Positions 25,381 to 35,048 of a DNA stretch of 40,087 nucleotides are shown piece by piece. The translations under genes were made by a program, and so were the position numbers. A model generated the notes under the pieces. That model made no database searches, was not told the origin of the DNA, and saw nothing but the letters and a program-made list of their open reading frames with translations. How positions within the stretch are numbered: position 1 is the stretch's first letter; each line of letters begins with the position of its first letter. Source of the DNA: Planctomycetota bacterium (GTDB taxonomy: Bacteria; Planctomycetota; Planctomycetia; Planctomycetales; Planctomycetaceae); assembly GCA_027623235.1 (NCBI GenBank), contig JAQBVJ010000063.1, positions 1 through 40,087 on the forward strand. The letters are read 5' to 3'.

Positions 25381-25451
25381 GAACAGAAGGAGCGGAGCGA
25401 CGCGCAGTCGGTCACGTCCGCGCTAACTTCGCTCCTTCGCTCCTTCGGTTC
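25381..25451. repeat. Inverted repeat in a 547-bp gap
   Basis: GAACAGAAGGAGCG (25381-25394) pairs with CGCTCCTTCGGTTC (25438-25451) with one mismatch. It sits in the 25095-25641 gap between the divergent esterase and RND adaptor genes. The remainder of that gap shows no supported gene; open frames on both strands lack domains. It may be a repeat-family palindrome; a terminator role is unlikely because both flanking genes read away from it. Confidence 0.5.
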
Positions 25452-25641
25452 AAAACCGAATCCTGCTGAAATTAATGACGGCTCCGTCTCCGAATGTCCT
25501 GTCAATGTCGAGCAGACTGTCGCGGCATCGTGGGAATCCTGTTTGAGACTCGACACGTCGATTCCCGTTGGCCGGCCGGTCGGATACCCTGGTGGGCTTC
25601 CCGCATCGCGTCACGTTTTGCTCGTCCGGAAAAGCTCGTTC

Positions 25642-27144
25642 ATGAACCTGCCTCGTCCTGTTTACATCGCCATACGGATCGTGATTCCGCTGCTGATTCT
25701 GGCGGCTGGCGGCTTCGGATATGTGAAATTGAAGGAACTGCGGAAACCGCCAGCGCGGTCCAGGCCGGATCCCGGACTGCCTCTGGTCGAGACCGTGCCT
25801 GCGAAAATACACACGGGCGAACTGACACTTCACCTGGACGGGACCGTCGTTCCTTATCGCGAAATCAACCTTTCCTCCGAAGTCGCCGGGCGCGTCGTCA
25901 GCAAGGGGTCTGAGTCCGAATCGAAGAATGTTCGAGCGGGGCGCTTTGTGAAAAAAGGTGATCTCCTCGTCGGGATCGACCCGCAGGACTACAGGCTGGA
26001 CGTCGACCGGCAGACGCAGATGCACGCGCAGGCGGTTGCCAGCATTGATGAGACGCAGGCAGAGATCGGCAACAGCCGCATTCAGGCCGGGCTGCTGAAG
26101 CTGGATCATGAGAGGCAGACAGCGGACCTTGTCAAAGTGAAGAACCTGCGTGCCGAGGGAGCCGCGACGGAGACGGACCAGGACAACGCCGAGCAGAATC
26201 ACCGGCTGTCCCAGTCGGCTCTGTCCAAAGAAGAGAACAACCTGAAACTCCTGGAAGCGCGGCTTCGACGGCTGGAGTCAGCTCGGGATCTTGCGGGCAC
26301 GGAACTTCAGAAAGCGCAGCTCGACCAGAGCCGCTGCACAATCTTCGCGCCGTGCGACGGCGTCATTGTGGAAGACCACGTTGAAGTGGACTCGTTCGTT
26401 CAACGTGGCGCGATGCTGATGAAAATCCAGGACACCAGCGCGACGGAAGTTCGCACCAGCCTCCGCATCGATGACGTCTACTGGTTGTGGCAGCACAAGT
26501 CGATCGCCGAATCCGGTTCGGACGAGACGGGTTCAAACGAGACGCCGCGTAACGAATGGGAGATTCCCGACGTCCCGGTCTGGGTGACGTACGAGCTCAA
26601 CGGAGCAACGTTTCGGTGGGATGGCCGACTCGCGCGACATGAGGGATCGGGGCTCGACGAACGAACTCGGACGGTGCCCTGCCGCGTCCTGGTGAGCAAC
26701 CCGACTTCCGCATCACGGCAGAACGTTGACGACGTCGCGACTCTTCCGCCGCCGGCTTTGTACCGCGGCATGTTCGTGACCGTGCAGCTTCGCACGATTC
26801 CTCGCGAATCGCTGATCGAAGTTCCCGAACGGGCGATCCGGCCGGGCAGCGTGATCTGGAAGGTCTCGGACGGAAAGCTGAAGCGGCTTGAAGTTCGCAT
26901 CGCGCGCGTCATCGACGGCCGCGCTCTGATTCACGCGTCAAATTCGGATCTGAGCGAGGGCGACGCGGTTGTCGTCTCACCCCTGTCGACGGAAACAAGT
27001 GGCATGGCCGTCTGGACTCTCGCAGAGAAAGCGGCTGCGGAAAAGAAGGCCGCAGGGAAAGAAGCCCCGGCGAAGGTGAAACAACAATCGGGTCAGAAAT
27101 CGGGCCAGAAGACGTCTGCTCCCGCGTCGGGAGCTGCCGGATGA
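25642..27144 (+). CDS. RND efflux periplasmic adaptor (membrane fusion protein)
   Basis: 500-aa HlyD/AcrA-family adaptor. An N-terminal span (PVYIAIRIVIPLLILAAGGF) is followed by the first half of the lipoyl domain (VPYREINLSSEVAGRVV, VRAGRFVKKGDLLVGIDPQD), a long alpha-hairpin (~125-235) and the second lipoyl half (LDQSRCTIFAPCDGVIVEDH). A beta-barrel and membrane-proximal domain come next (RTIPRESLIEVPERAIRPGS). The C-terminus is a Lys/Ala-rich tail. ATG 25642 is preferred over the frame start at 25543 because it begins the membrane span. Its last 4 nt overlap the pump gene start, so the two are translationally coupled. It links the inner-membrane pump to an outer-membrane channel, which is not encoded here. 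Confidence 0.9.
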   Translation: MNLPRPVYIAIRIVIPLLILAAGGFGYVKLKELRKPPARSRPDPGLPLVETVPAKIHTGELTLHLDGTVVPYREINLSSEVAGRVVSKGSESESKNVRAGRFVKKGDLLVGIDPQDYRLDVDRQTQMHAQAVASIDETQAEIGNSRIQAGLLKLDHERQTADLVKVKNLRAEGAATETDQDNAEQNHRLSQSALSKEENNLKLLEARLRRLESARDLAGTELQKAQLDQSRCTIFAPCDGVIVEDHVEVDSFVQRGAMLMKIQDTSATEVRTSLRIDDVYWLWQHKSIAESGSDETGSNETPRNEWEIPDVPVWVTYELNGATFRWDGRLARHEGSGLDERTRTVPCRVLVSNPTSASRQNVDDVATLPPPALYRGMFVTVQLRTIPRESLIEVPERAIRPGSVIWKVSDGKLKRLEVRIARVIDGRALIHASNSDLSEGDAVVVSPLSTETSGMAVWTLAEKAAAEKKAAGKEAPAKVKQQSGQKSGQKTSAPASGAAG

Positions 27145-30100
27145 GAACGCTCGTGGACTGGGCGGTTCGCAACGCTCCGGGGATGAACACGCTGATGGTC
27201 GCGCTGCTGATCCTCGGCGGAGCCTCGCTTTACAATATGCGCCGTGAGGAGTTTCCGGAATTCGAACTGGAGATGGTGCTCGTCACGGTGCCGTATCCGG
27301 GGGCGAGCCCGGAAGAAGTGGAAGAAGGCATCTGCCTGAAAATCGAAGAGGCCGTGCGCGGACTCAGCGGTATCAAAAAACAGACGTCGATCGCGGCCGA
27401 GGGAATGGGTAGCCTGGTTCTGGAAATTGAAGCCAGCGTGCCCGACGTCCAGAAAGTTCTCGCTGAAGTCCGATCCGAAGTGGATCGCATCTCGAGCTTC
27501 CCGGTCCTTGCGGATGATCCGGAAGTCAAGCAGGTCACGATGCGGCGCCCGGCGATTCGGGTTGCCGTCATCGGTCCGGATTCAGCCGACCCGGAAGCGG
27601 AGCTTAAACTGCGGGAAGTCACCGAGCGGGTCCGCGACGGTTTGCTGATGCTGCCGAGCGTGACTCAGACAACGCTGATCGGCACGCGCGATTACCAGAT
27701 CGACGTTGAGATCCCCGAAGCGAGGCTCCGCGAGCACGGACTCACGCTGCGTCAAGTGGCGCAGATTCTCCGCCGGGAAAACCTGGAACTGCCAGGCGGT
27801 CTGCTCAAGTCTCAGGCTGAACACATCCTGCTCCGCGGCCGGAACAAACGCGTGACCGGTGTAGAGATCGCGAAGATTCCGCTCGTGACTCGACCGGACG
27901 GAGTCGTGCTGACCGTCGGCGATCTCGGCGTTGTCCACGACGAATTTTCGGACACCGTCGCGATCAGCCGCGTCGACCATCAACCGGGCATCGTCCTCTC
28001 CGTCGACAAGACCGCAACCGAGGATCTGCTGACCATCGTGCAGCAGGTTTACGGTTTCGTCGAGACGTATGAAATGCCGCCCGGCTACACGCTGAAACCC
28101 TGGCAGAATGCTTCGATCGCCGTCGAAGACCGCATGAACCTGCTTTCGCGAAACGGAATCCAGGGTCTCATCCTGGTGTTTATCATGCTCGCGATTTTCC
28201 TGGAGATTCGTCTGGCGTTCTGGGTGGCGATGGGCATTCCCATTTCGATTCTGGGAGCCTGTGCGATTCTGCTGTACTTCGATCAGACGCTCAACATGCT
28301 GTCGATGTTTGCGTTTCTGATGGCGCTGGGAATTGTCGTCGACGATGCGATCGTCGTCGGCGAGAACATCTACGCGCATCGCCAGAAGGGCGAGCCGTTT
28401 CACAGGGCCGCCGTCGAGGGAACGCTGGAAGTGTTCCCGTCGGTCTTTGCCTCGGTCATGACCTCAATCATTGCCTTCGCACCGTTGCTGTTTGTGAGCG
28501 GGATTATGGGCAAGTTCATCGCCGTGCTCCCGGTGACCGTCATCGCAATGCTGGTGATTTCACTTCTTGAGAGCATTTTCATCCTGCCTGCTCACCTGGC
28601 TCACGCGGACAGTCTGCTGTTTCGAACCGGCAGGGTTCTGCTGTATCCGCTCTTGCCGGTCGTCTGGCTGTTTGCTTATCTCAATCAGCAGTCCGCGAAA
28701 GGGCTCGACTGGTTCATCGAGCGGGTTTACATGCCGGTGCTGCGGTTTGCTCTGCACTTTCCCACGGTGATCGCCAGCCTGGCTCTGATGGTGCTGCTGC
28801 TGTCCGTCGGCTTCGTTCAATCCGGGATGCTGCCGTTCGTCGTGTTCCCTCGTCTCGACAGCAACAACATTCAGGCGAAAATCAACTTTCAGGACGGAAC
28901 TCCGTCGGCCGTGACGAGTGCCGCGACGGAGCGTCTGGAAGAAACGATCCGGGAAGTGGCTGCCCGTTACGAAACACGGGATGGTCGACCAGTCGTCAAA
29001 ACAATTCATCGGACGGTCGGGACGATTGAGGGAACCGACCGGGAGGGTAGCCAGTCGTCCGGAGGCAGCCACACGGGGCTCGTCGCGCTGGAGCTCGAGG
29101 ACACCGGCGAGCGGGATGTCCGCAGCCGGACCCTGCTCGCCGAGTGGCGGACAGCGGCGGGTGAGTTCCCCGGCGCCGAGAGCGTCGTCTTCGAGAGTCC
29201 TCGGGGCGGGCCAGGTGGCAAGGCGGTGGAATTCAAGCTGCTCACCAGTGGCGAGCACGTCGAGGAACTCGAAGCGGCGGTCGAGGATACGAAGGACCGT
29301 CTCGCTGAGTACCCCGGAATCTACGACGTCGTTGACGATTCGACTCCGGGCAAGTTCGAGTTCCGGATCCGCATTCACGAGAACGCCGTCGCGATGGGGA
29401 TCACACTGGCGGAACTCGCCGAGACGATCCGGGCTTCGTACTACGGCGACGAGGTGATGCGACTGCAGCGGGGTCGGCACGAAGTGAAGCTGATGGTGAG
29501 GTACCCGGACGCCGAACGGAAAACGCTCGCCAGCTTTGACGAGATTCGTGTCCGCACCGCCGACGGCAAAGAATATCCAGTCAGCGAACTGGCGGATGTC
29601 ACCGTCAGTCGCGGGGATTCGGAAATCAACCGCGTTGATCAACTGCGGTCGATCACGATTTCCGCGGACCTGAACGAAGCCGTTCCGGGAGCCAATGCCA
29701 AACAGTCGGTCGAGGATCTCCAGAAGGAGTTCATGCCGGGCCTCTTCAAGAAGTACCCCAACGTGCGGGTCCGCTGGGAAGGGCAGGCCGAGCAGACCAG
29801 CGAATCGGTCGGCAGCATGATTCGCGGTCTGGCGATCGCTCTGCTGGCGATGTACGTGCTGTTGACGCTGCAGTTTTCGTCGTACCTTCAGCCGCTGCTC
29901 ATCATGATGATCATTCCGTTCGGCGCCATCGGCGCGATCCTGGGTCACGCGGTGCTTGGCCTGTCCATCACGATGTTCAGCCTGTTCGGGCTTGTCGCGC
30001 TGACAGGCGTCGTCGTCAATGACTCGATCGTTCTGATCGACTTTATCAATGACCGATTAAAGAGCGGGATGCCTCTGGGAGACGCTCTGATGGACGCGGG

Positions 30101-30347
30101 CCGCCGCCGTTTCCGGCCGGTGCTGCTGACCAGTGTCACGACCGTTGCGGGTCTGACACCGATCCTGCTGGAAACGTCGATGCAGGCTCAGTTTCTGATC
30201 CCGATGGCGACGAGCCTGTGCTTCGGAATCATGATGTCGACGGCCCTGGTGCTCGTCCTTGTGCCGAGCTTTTACCAGGTGCTCGGCAAGCTGGCCGGCA
30301 CGAGCCAGACCTCGCAGTTGTCGAGTGAGCCGGGCGAAGCGAACTGA
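27141..30347 (+). CDS. RND (HAE1/AcrB-type) efflux pump
   Basis: 1068-aa inner-membrane transporter, full length for the family. The N-terminal span and ANMN-like start (MNTLMVALLILGGASLYNM) are followed by EEFPEFELEMVLVTVPYPGA, the porter loops, and two blocks of membrane spans. The first block contains the proton-relay segment ALGIVVDDAIVVGENI with consecutive Asp residues; the second contains GVVVNDSIVLIDFIND. The family phrase GRRRFRPVLLTSVTTVAGLT is present. These acidic residues are the hallmark of proton-driven RND pumps. The substrate is unknown; multidrug or lipid export are both possible. Coupled to the adaptor by an ATGA overlap. Confidence 0.93.
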   Translation: MRTLVDWAVRNAPGMNTLMVALLILGGASLYNMRREEFPEFELEMVLVTVPYPGASPEEVEEGICLKIEEAVRGLSGIKKQTSIAAEGMGSLVLEIEASVPDVQKVLAEVRSEVDRISSFPVLADDPEVKQVTMRRPAIRVAVIGPDSADPEAELKLREVTERVRDGLLMLPSVTQTTLIGTRDYQIDVEIPEARLREHGLTLRQVAQILRRENLELPGGLLKSQAEHILLRGRNKRVTGVEIAKIPLVTRPDGVVLTVGDLGVVHDEFSDTVAISRVDHQPGIVLSVDKTATEDLLTIVQQVYGFVETYEMPPGYTLKPWQNASIAVEDRMNLLSRNGIQGLILVFIMLAIFLEIRLAFWVAMGIPISILGACAILLYFDQTLNMLSMFAFLMALGIVVDDAIVVGENIYAHRQKGEPFHRAAVEGTLEVFPSVFASVMTSIIAFAPLLFVSGIMGKFIAVLPVTVIAMLVISLLESIFILPAHLAHADSLLFRTGRVLLYPLLPVVWLFAYLNQQSAKGLDWFIERVYMPVLRFALHFPTVIASLALMVLLLSVGFVQSGMLPFVVFPRLDSNNIQAKINFQDGTPSAVTSAATERLEETIREVAARYETRDGRPVVKTIHRTVGTIEGTDREGSQSSGGSHTGLVALELEDTGERDVRSRTLLAEWRTAAGEFPGAESVVFESPRGGPGGKAVEFKLLTSGEHVEELEAAVEDTKDRLAEYPGIYDVVDDSTPGKFEFRIRIHENAVAMGITLAELAETIRASYYGDEVMRLQRGRHEVKLMVRYPDAERKTLASFDEIRVRTADGKEYPVSELADVTVSRGDSEINRVDQLRSITISADLNEAVPGANAKQSVEDLQKEFMPGLFKKYPNVRVRWEGQAEQTSESVGSMIRGLAIALLAMYVLLTLQFSSYLQPLLIMMIIPFGAIGAILGHAVLGLSITMFSLFGLVALTGVVVNDSIVLIDFINDRLKSGMPLGDALMDAGRRRFRPVLLTSVTTVAGLTPILLETSMQAQFLIPMATSLCFGIMMSTALVLVLVPSFYQVLGKLAGTSQTSQLSSEPGEAN

Positions 30348-30411
30348 ATCGGTACCCGGTTCACTGGAGGGGCATCGGCGGCAAGCTCGCCACGCAGCGG
30401 CGAAGTGAGCC

Positions 30412-30468
30412 CCCTCTCCCCCGCCCGCGGCTGTGATCCGTTTTGCCGCGTTGTTGCGGGGGAGAGGG
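30412..30468. repeat. Inverted repeat after the RND operon
   Basis: CCCTCTCCCCCGC (30412-30424) and GCGGGGGAGAGGG (30456-30468) are perfect 13-bp reverse complements with a 31-nt loop. There is no T tract, so it is a GC-rich hairpin that may act with Rho or as a widespread intergenic repeat, and not a classical terminator. Confidence 0.6.
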
Positions 30469-30532
30469 CCGGGGTGGCCTGATGAAATTGCCGGAGTTTG
30501 GGGAGATTGGGTTTGCGGGGAAATGAAGAAAC

Positions 30533-30591
30533 TGTTGCGCTCCCTCGTGTGTTAATCACGAGTTCTCACTCGAGCGAAGGAACGCAACAGT
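30533..30591. repeat. Hairpin at the left edge of the transposase relic
   Basis: CTGTTGCGCTCC (30533-30544) pairs with GGAACGCAACAG (30580-30591) at 11 of 12 positions, just where the transposase-like reading frame begins. It may be a subterminal structure of the original insertion sequence. No clear matching terminal repeat was found at the right edge near 31515. Confidence 0.45.
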
Positions 30592-31510
30592 GGATGGATC
30601 ATGCTTTGTGCTTGCCCGACAGTTCAAGTCTCCGGTCCGGGTTGTCGTCGCGGTGCTGCTGAGGAGTCGCCAGACTCAGACTCAGGCTCGGCGAGCCAGA
30701 GACAAGGCTCTGGAAATTCGACGTCTCCGGCAAATCAACGACGAGCAGCAGCGGCTCATCAGTCGCCTGCGGGAGCAGTTCGCCCACGATCGGAGCCACC
30801 GGCGACGACTCGAACTCGAGAACGATCGGCTGCCACAGCAACCGCCGGTACTGCCGGATGATCCGCCGCTGGCTCATCTGACGCCGCCGGGTTCGCGACC
30901 GAAGGCTCGCTTCATGAACCTCGCGGCGACTCTGAAGTGGGCGAACATGGTGTTGTGACACTTGAGCCATCCGCACTCGGTCGCCCGCAGCGGCGTCACC
31001 ACCGAGCGGATGAACGAGAAGCTCGGCTGGCTCAGAGAGTTCCGAAGTGACATCGAACGCTGGCTCGCCAGCCAGACGGTGATCTCGACCGCGTTGACGT
31101 TCATCAACCGTCAGGCGTTGTTCCGCGGCGCTGCGGAGGCCCTCACCAGAGAGCTGCTTCCTCTACGGACACGTGAGCTGTCGGGTCTGGTGGCCGATCG
31201 CCTGATCGACTTCGTCGGCAGCGCCGAAGCGAAGCTGAGCCCCGACGAACGTCTTCCCCTGAGCACAGAGATTCTGGAGTCGTCGTTCGGTCTGTATAAA
31301 CAACTGGAGGGCCAGCACAGCAAAGGCGGCTTCACGAGCCTGCTGGCGTCCTTCGGCGCGTTACTGAAACCAGCGACCGCCGAGTCAATTCGTCGAGACC
31401 TGTCCCGAGTCCGCGTAAAGGCAATGCAGACCTGGGTGAAAACGAATCTGAAAACGACAGTCGCCTCGAAACGAAACGTCGCCTGCACCGAATCCACCAA
31501 AGCAGCCTGA
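30590..31510 (+). pseudogene. Transposase relic (internal stop, central part lost)
   Basis: An open frame 30590-30958 (122 codons) has a coiled-coil N-terminus (RRARDKALEIRRLRQINDEQ) and LPDDPPLAHLTPPGSRPKAR, then runs into TGA at 30956-30958. The same frame resumes at once (30962-31510) and ends in SSFGLYKQLEGQHSKGGFTS and KTNLKTTVASKRNVA. These two ends resemble the N- and C-terminal parts of a planctomycete transposase type with a coiled N-terminus. The catalytic middle appears to be missing, so it cannot be active. Family assignment is from memory of the pattern, not from a search. The relic abuts, and seems to have removed, the 5' part of the gene ending at 31830. Confidence 0.6.
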
Positions 31511-31554
31511 CGTAACAGTCTCGTTCCAACTCCGGAATCCATTTCATCAGGCCA

Positions 31555-31830
31555 GTGCTGGCCCAGGTTCGCGTCGAGCATTCGCAACTGACGAAGGCCA
31601 ACCGGAAGGCAACGAGAACGAACGCAGCACTCAAGGAATCGCAGGAGAGTCTCCGTGAAAGACTCGCTGAACTGCGGGAGTTCAATGAGTCCGCGGCGAA
31701 TCGTGAACTGCGAATGATTGAGCTCAAAGAAGAGATCAACGCTCTGTCTGACCAACCCGGCGCCGGGCCGTGCTATGACGTCTCCGTCACTCAGGATGAG
31801 GCACCGATTGCAGGAGCACACAACTCATGA
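31555..31830 (+). pseudogene. Decapitated sensor-type gene (C-terminal coiled coil only)
   Basis: The 91-codon remnant is a coiled coil: KANRKATRTNAALKESQESL, RERLAELREFNESAANRELR, MIELKEEINALSDQ, ending in PCYDVSV. Such tails close GAF/PAS-containing sensor proteins lying directly ahead of histidine kinases. No sensor domain is left; the transposase relic sits where the 5' part should be. The GTG at 31555 is only the first possible start. Its TGA overlaps the ATG of the hybrid kinase (ATGA at 31827-31830), evidence that it was once a real, translationally coupled upstream gene. Confidence 0.6.
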
Positions 31831-34052
31831 AGACCGAAAAGGACTCAACGGCTTTCGACTCGGCCATCGTAAAAACACCATTTCTGTCGTGGCTGGAACG
31901 CAACTCCCTGACGGTTGTGGGCATCCTCCTGATCGGCGGTTTCTCCGTCGTCGTCTGGCACCTGATGACCGCTTCGGAAGACATTGTGCGATCCTTCGCT
32001 CTGGACGTAGCCGAGCGGCAGTCTCTCGCGCTCGCCGAGTTTCGGACGCTCTACACAACTGAAGTCGTATCAAAAGCCGCCGCCAACGGACTAAAGGTGA
32101 CTCACGACTACCATGACCGACCTGACGCCATTCCGCTTCCGGCCACGCTCAGTATGGAACTTGGAAGTCGGCTGGGTCAGAAAAACGAGGGACATGCGAC
32201 TCGTCTTTTCAGCGACTACCCGTTTCCCTGGCGAAAGGAGGGTGGCCCGAAAGATGAGTTCGAACAGCGGGCACTTGCGAGGCTTCGCGACGCGCCCGAA
32301 CGGCCGTACTACGAATTCATGAGCATCGAGGGAGCTCCCGTCCTGCGGTACGCCACGGCAGATTTAATGCGGGAAAGCTGCATCCAGTGCCACAACACAC
32401 ATCCGGACGCACCCAGAAACGACTGGAAGCTCGGCGACGTGCGAGGCGTACTCGCCGTGACACTGCCGATGGACAAGGCGTTCGCCGCGACCAACGGATC
32501 GATGCGAAGTGCCTTTTATCTGATGGTTGTTGCTGGCGACGTTGTTCTGCTGGGCTTCGCGTTTATCTTCATGAGAATCCGCCGGCACAACGAAAAGCTC
32601 GAAGAGAGGAACCTGACTCTCAGTGCAAAACGTGAGGAACTCGAAGCGGCTCGTATTTCTCTCGCAGCGTCCAACGCCAAACTGTCTGCAGGGAACGAGA
32701 AGATCGATCGGGCGCGACGAGCCGCGCTCAATCTGATGCGCGACATGGACGCGGCACGGCAGGCCGCGAACTCCGCGTCGAAGGCCAAAAGCAATTTCCT
32801 CGCCAACATGAGTCACGAAATCCGGACGCCGATGACAGCCATCATCGGCTTTACCGAGTTGCTCGCTGACGCAGAGACTTCGCAGGCCGACCGGACTCGG
32901 GCGACGGACACGATCCACCGAAACGGCAGGCACCTGCTCGCCCTGATCAACGACATCCTCGATCTGTCCCGCATCGAAGCGGGGCACATGGATCTGGAAC
33001 TGTCGAGTTGTCGCCCGGCAGAAATCCTCGGCGAAGTTCGACAGTTGCTGCTCGTTCGCGCCGACGAGAAATCGCTGCCGATCGAGAGTTCTTTCGAAAC
33101 ACCAATTCCAGAGGTCATCCAGTCGGACGAACTGCGGCTCCGCCAGTCACTGGTCAATCTTGTCGGCAACGCGATCAAGTTCACTTCGGCCGGGTCAATC
33201 AGAATCAAAGCCGCATGCGATGTGGAATCCGCCCAGTTGAAGTTTACCGTCGTCGATACGGGAATCGGCATGAATGCGGAACAGGTTCAGCGCATTTTTG
33301 AACCGTTCAGCCAGGCAGACAATTCGACGACGCGTCGCTTCGGCGGAACGGGCCTGGGACTGGCGATCAGCCGCGAACTGGCAGTCCTGCTCGGTGGCGG
33401 TCTAACGGTGGAGAGTGAACCAGGAGTCGGCAGCACCTTCACGCTGACGATCGCAACCGGTCCACTGGCCGGCGTAAAGATGGTCGACTCACTGGACGGT
33501 CCCGTGGATGACGCTCTGCCTGAAACGGTTCCTCGCGCCACAGAGGACGCAGACACACAGCCTCGGATCTCGAAGAGCGGTCACTCAGGCGAAACATCGA
33601 GCAACGAAGAAAAGCCGAATCCGATCGCCGGGCGAGTGCTCATCGTTGAAGACGGACCGGACAACCAGCGGCTCGTTTCATTCCTGCTGCGTAAACGCGG
33701 TGCAACTGTCGAACTCGCCGACAACGGTCAGGTCGGCCTCGAACTGGCGCTCGCCGCGAACGAAGTTGGCTCGCCGTTTGATCTGATTCTGATGGACATG
33801 CAGATGCCCGTTAAAGACGGCTACACGGCGACCCGGGAATTGCGGCAAGCCGGGTACCGCGGACAGATCATCGCCCTCACCGCCCACGCCCTGAAGGAAG
33901 AAGTCGGCCGCTGCCTGGAAGCAGGCTGCGACGCGTATCTGCGGAAGCCCATCGAGAAACCCGTGTTCTTTACCGAGATCGAAAAACGGATCGGTAAGCA
34001 ATCGGAACTGGCCGCAGTTCCGACTTCAACACCGGCTTCGCTGGAGTCGTGA
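31827..34052 (+). CDS. Hybrid histidine kinase with haem-type (CXXCH) sensor domain
   Basis: 741-aa membrane hybrid kinase. TM1 lies at ~29-47 and TM2 at ~229-249, enclosing a ~180-residue periplasmic domain of the Tll0287-like/DUF3365 type that contains CIQCH (C185, C188, H189), a c-type haem attachment motif. A coiled coil (255-315) leads to HisKA with H330 in NFLANMSHEIRTPM. The ATPase domain follows: N box NLVGNAIKF, DTGIGM, FEPFSQAD, GGTGLGLAIS. A linker (~560-600) leads to a receiver domain (VLIVEDGPDNQRL, LILMDMQMPVKDGY with phospho-acceptor Asp, then LTAHA and YLRKPIEKP). It probably senses redox state or a gas ligand; this is inferred from the haem motif. The output partner is unknown. 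Start overlaps the truncated upstream gene. Confidence 0.9.
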   Translation: MKTEKDSTAFDSAIVKTPFLSWLERNSLTVVGILLIGGFSVVVWHLMTASEDIVRSFALDVAERQSLALAEFRTLYTTEVVSKAAANGLKVTHDYHDRPDAIPLPATLSMELGSRLGQKNEGHATRLFSDYPFPWRKEGGPKDEFEQRALARLRDAPERPYYEFMSIEGAPVLRYATADLMRESCIQCHNTHPDAPRNDWKLGDVRGVLAVTLPMDKAFAATNGSMRSAFYLMVVAGDVVLLGFAFIFMRIRRHNEKLEERNLTLSAKREELEAARISLAASNAKLSAGNEKIDRARRAALNLMRDMDAARQAANSASKAKSNFLANMSHEIRTPMTAIIGFTELLADAETSQADRTRATDTIHRNGRHLLALINDILDLSRIEAGHMDLELSSCRPAEILGEVRQLLLVRADEKSLPIESSFETPIPEVIQSDELRLRQSLVNLVGNAIKFTSAGSIRIKAACDVESAQLKFTVVDTGIGMNAEQVQRIFEPFSQADNSTTRRFGGTGLGLAISRELAVLLGGGLTVESEPGVGSTFTLTIATGPLAGVKMVDSLDGPVDDALPETVPRATEDADTQPRISKSGHSGETSSNEEKPNPIAGRVLIVEDGPDNQRLVSFLLRKRGATVELADNGQVGLELALAANEVGSPFDLILMDMQMPVKDGYTATRELRQAGYRGQIIALTAHALKEEVGRCLEAGCDAYLRKPIEKPVFFTEIEKRIGKQSELAAVPTSTPASLES

Positions 34053-34172
34053 TTACGTCAGAATGCAGGTTTGAAAACGCCCCGGAACGAGTCCACGATC
34101 GAGTCTGAAGCGCGAAGTTCGTCGGTTGCGTTTGACGAATCGACCTGTATATTCCAACCGGTCACACGACCC

Positions 34173-34570
<398 letters not shown>

Positions 34571-34576
<6 letters not shown>

Positions 34577-34785
34577 TTCCGTGCGACGTTGCGCGGGAAA
34601 GCTTCTGGCCCGCCAGGCCATTCGACAGCACGGTCTGTACGGTCGAGGTGAAGCTCTGGCAAAGCTCGAAGAGCGAACCACGAAGACGATCGACGCGCTG
34701 GGAGGCTGGCGGAGCATCTGCGACTGGTCCTGCGATCAGTCCGGAATTCTGACCGCTCAGTTTCGAGGCATCTATCAGGACATCA
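34571..34785 (+). pseudogene. Unidentified protein fragment
   Basis: In one frame the sequence reads KLLARQAIRQHGLYGRGEAL, then AKLEERTTKTIDALGGWRSI and SGILTAQFRGIYQDI. It looks like a compact helical accessory protein, perhaps of phage or plasmid type. It has no start of its own and runs into rearranged transposase sequence. I do not recognise the family. It is probably a remnant in the scrap zone between tRNA-Ser and nrdJ. Confidence 0.3.
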
Positions 34786-34789
34786 GTCG

Positions 34790-35029
34790 GCGCGAGGACG
34801 CTCGTACCGACCCACCAGTGAACTGGCTCAGTCCACGGACGTCATCCGGCAGTCCCTGGAGGCAGAACCCGTTCGCTCGATGGCGGAAGCCTGCCACCGG
34901 AACGAAGTGCTCACGGGAGTCAAACGTGGCCAGCCTCAGGTCCGGACGTTCCTCAAGCGCATTGGTCTGAAATGGCAGCGCGTCCCGACGTTCGCAGCGT
35001 TTCGAGCCGACCGATGCGAAACCGACTGA
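34790..35029 (+). pseudogene. Transposase winged-helix fragment (inverted relative to its N-terminus)
   Basis: In this frame the plus strand reads RSYRPTSELAQSTDVIRQSL, EAEPVRSMAEACHRNEVLTG and VKRGQPQVRTFLKRIGLKWQ before TGA at 35027-35029. This matches the second helix-turn-helix/winged-helix part of IS630-type transposases. The DDE catalytic domain is absent. The first HTH part of such a protein lies next to it on the opposite strand (35049-35214), so the gene is broken and rearranged. Confidence 0.55.
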
Positions 35030-35048
35030 CATCCCGTTTGACGGTCGA

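Noticed and set aside
25450..26202. 250-codon minus-strand open frame over the RND adaptor start
   Set aside because: Antisense to a clear adaptor gene; no domain or ribosome site.
28560..29948. 462-codon minus-strand open frame inside the RND pump gene
   Set aside because: Fully antisense to a well-supported pump gene; His/Arg/Gln-rich with no recognisable motif.
30956..30958. TGA as a selenocysteine codon, prompted by selA in the window
   Set aside because: The surrounding gene is a decayed transposase with its central domain missing; no bacterial SECIS-like hairpin is obvious after the codon.
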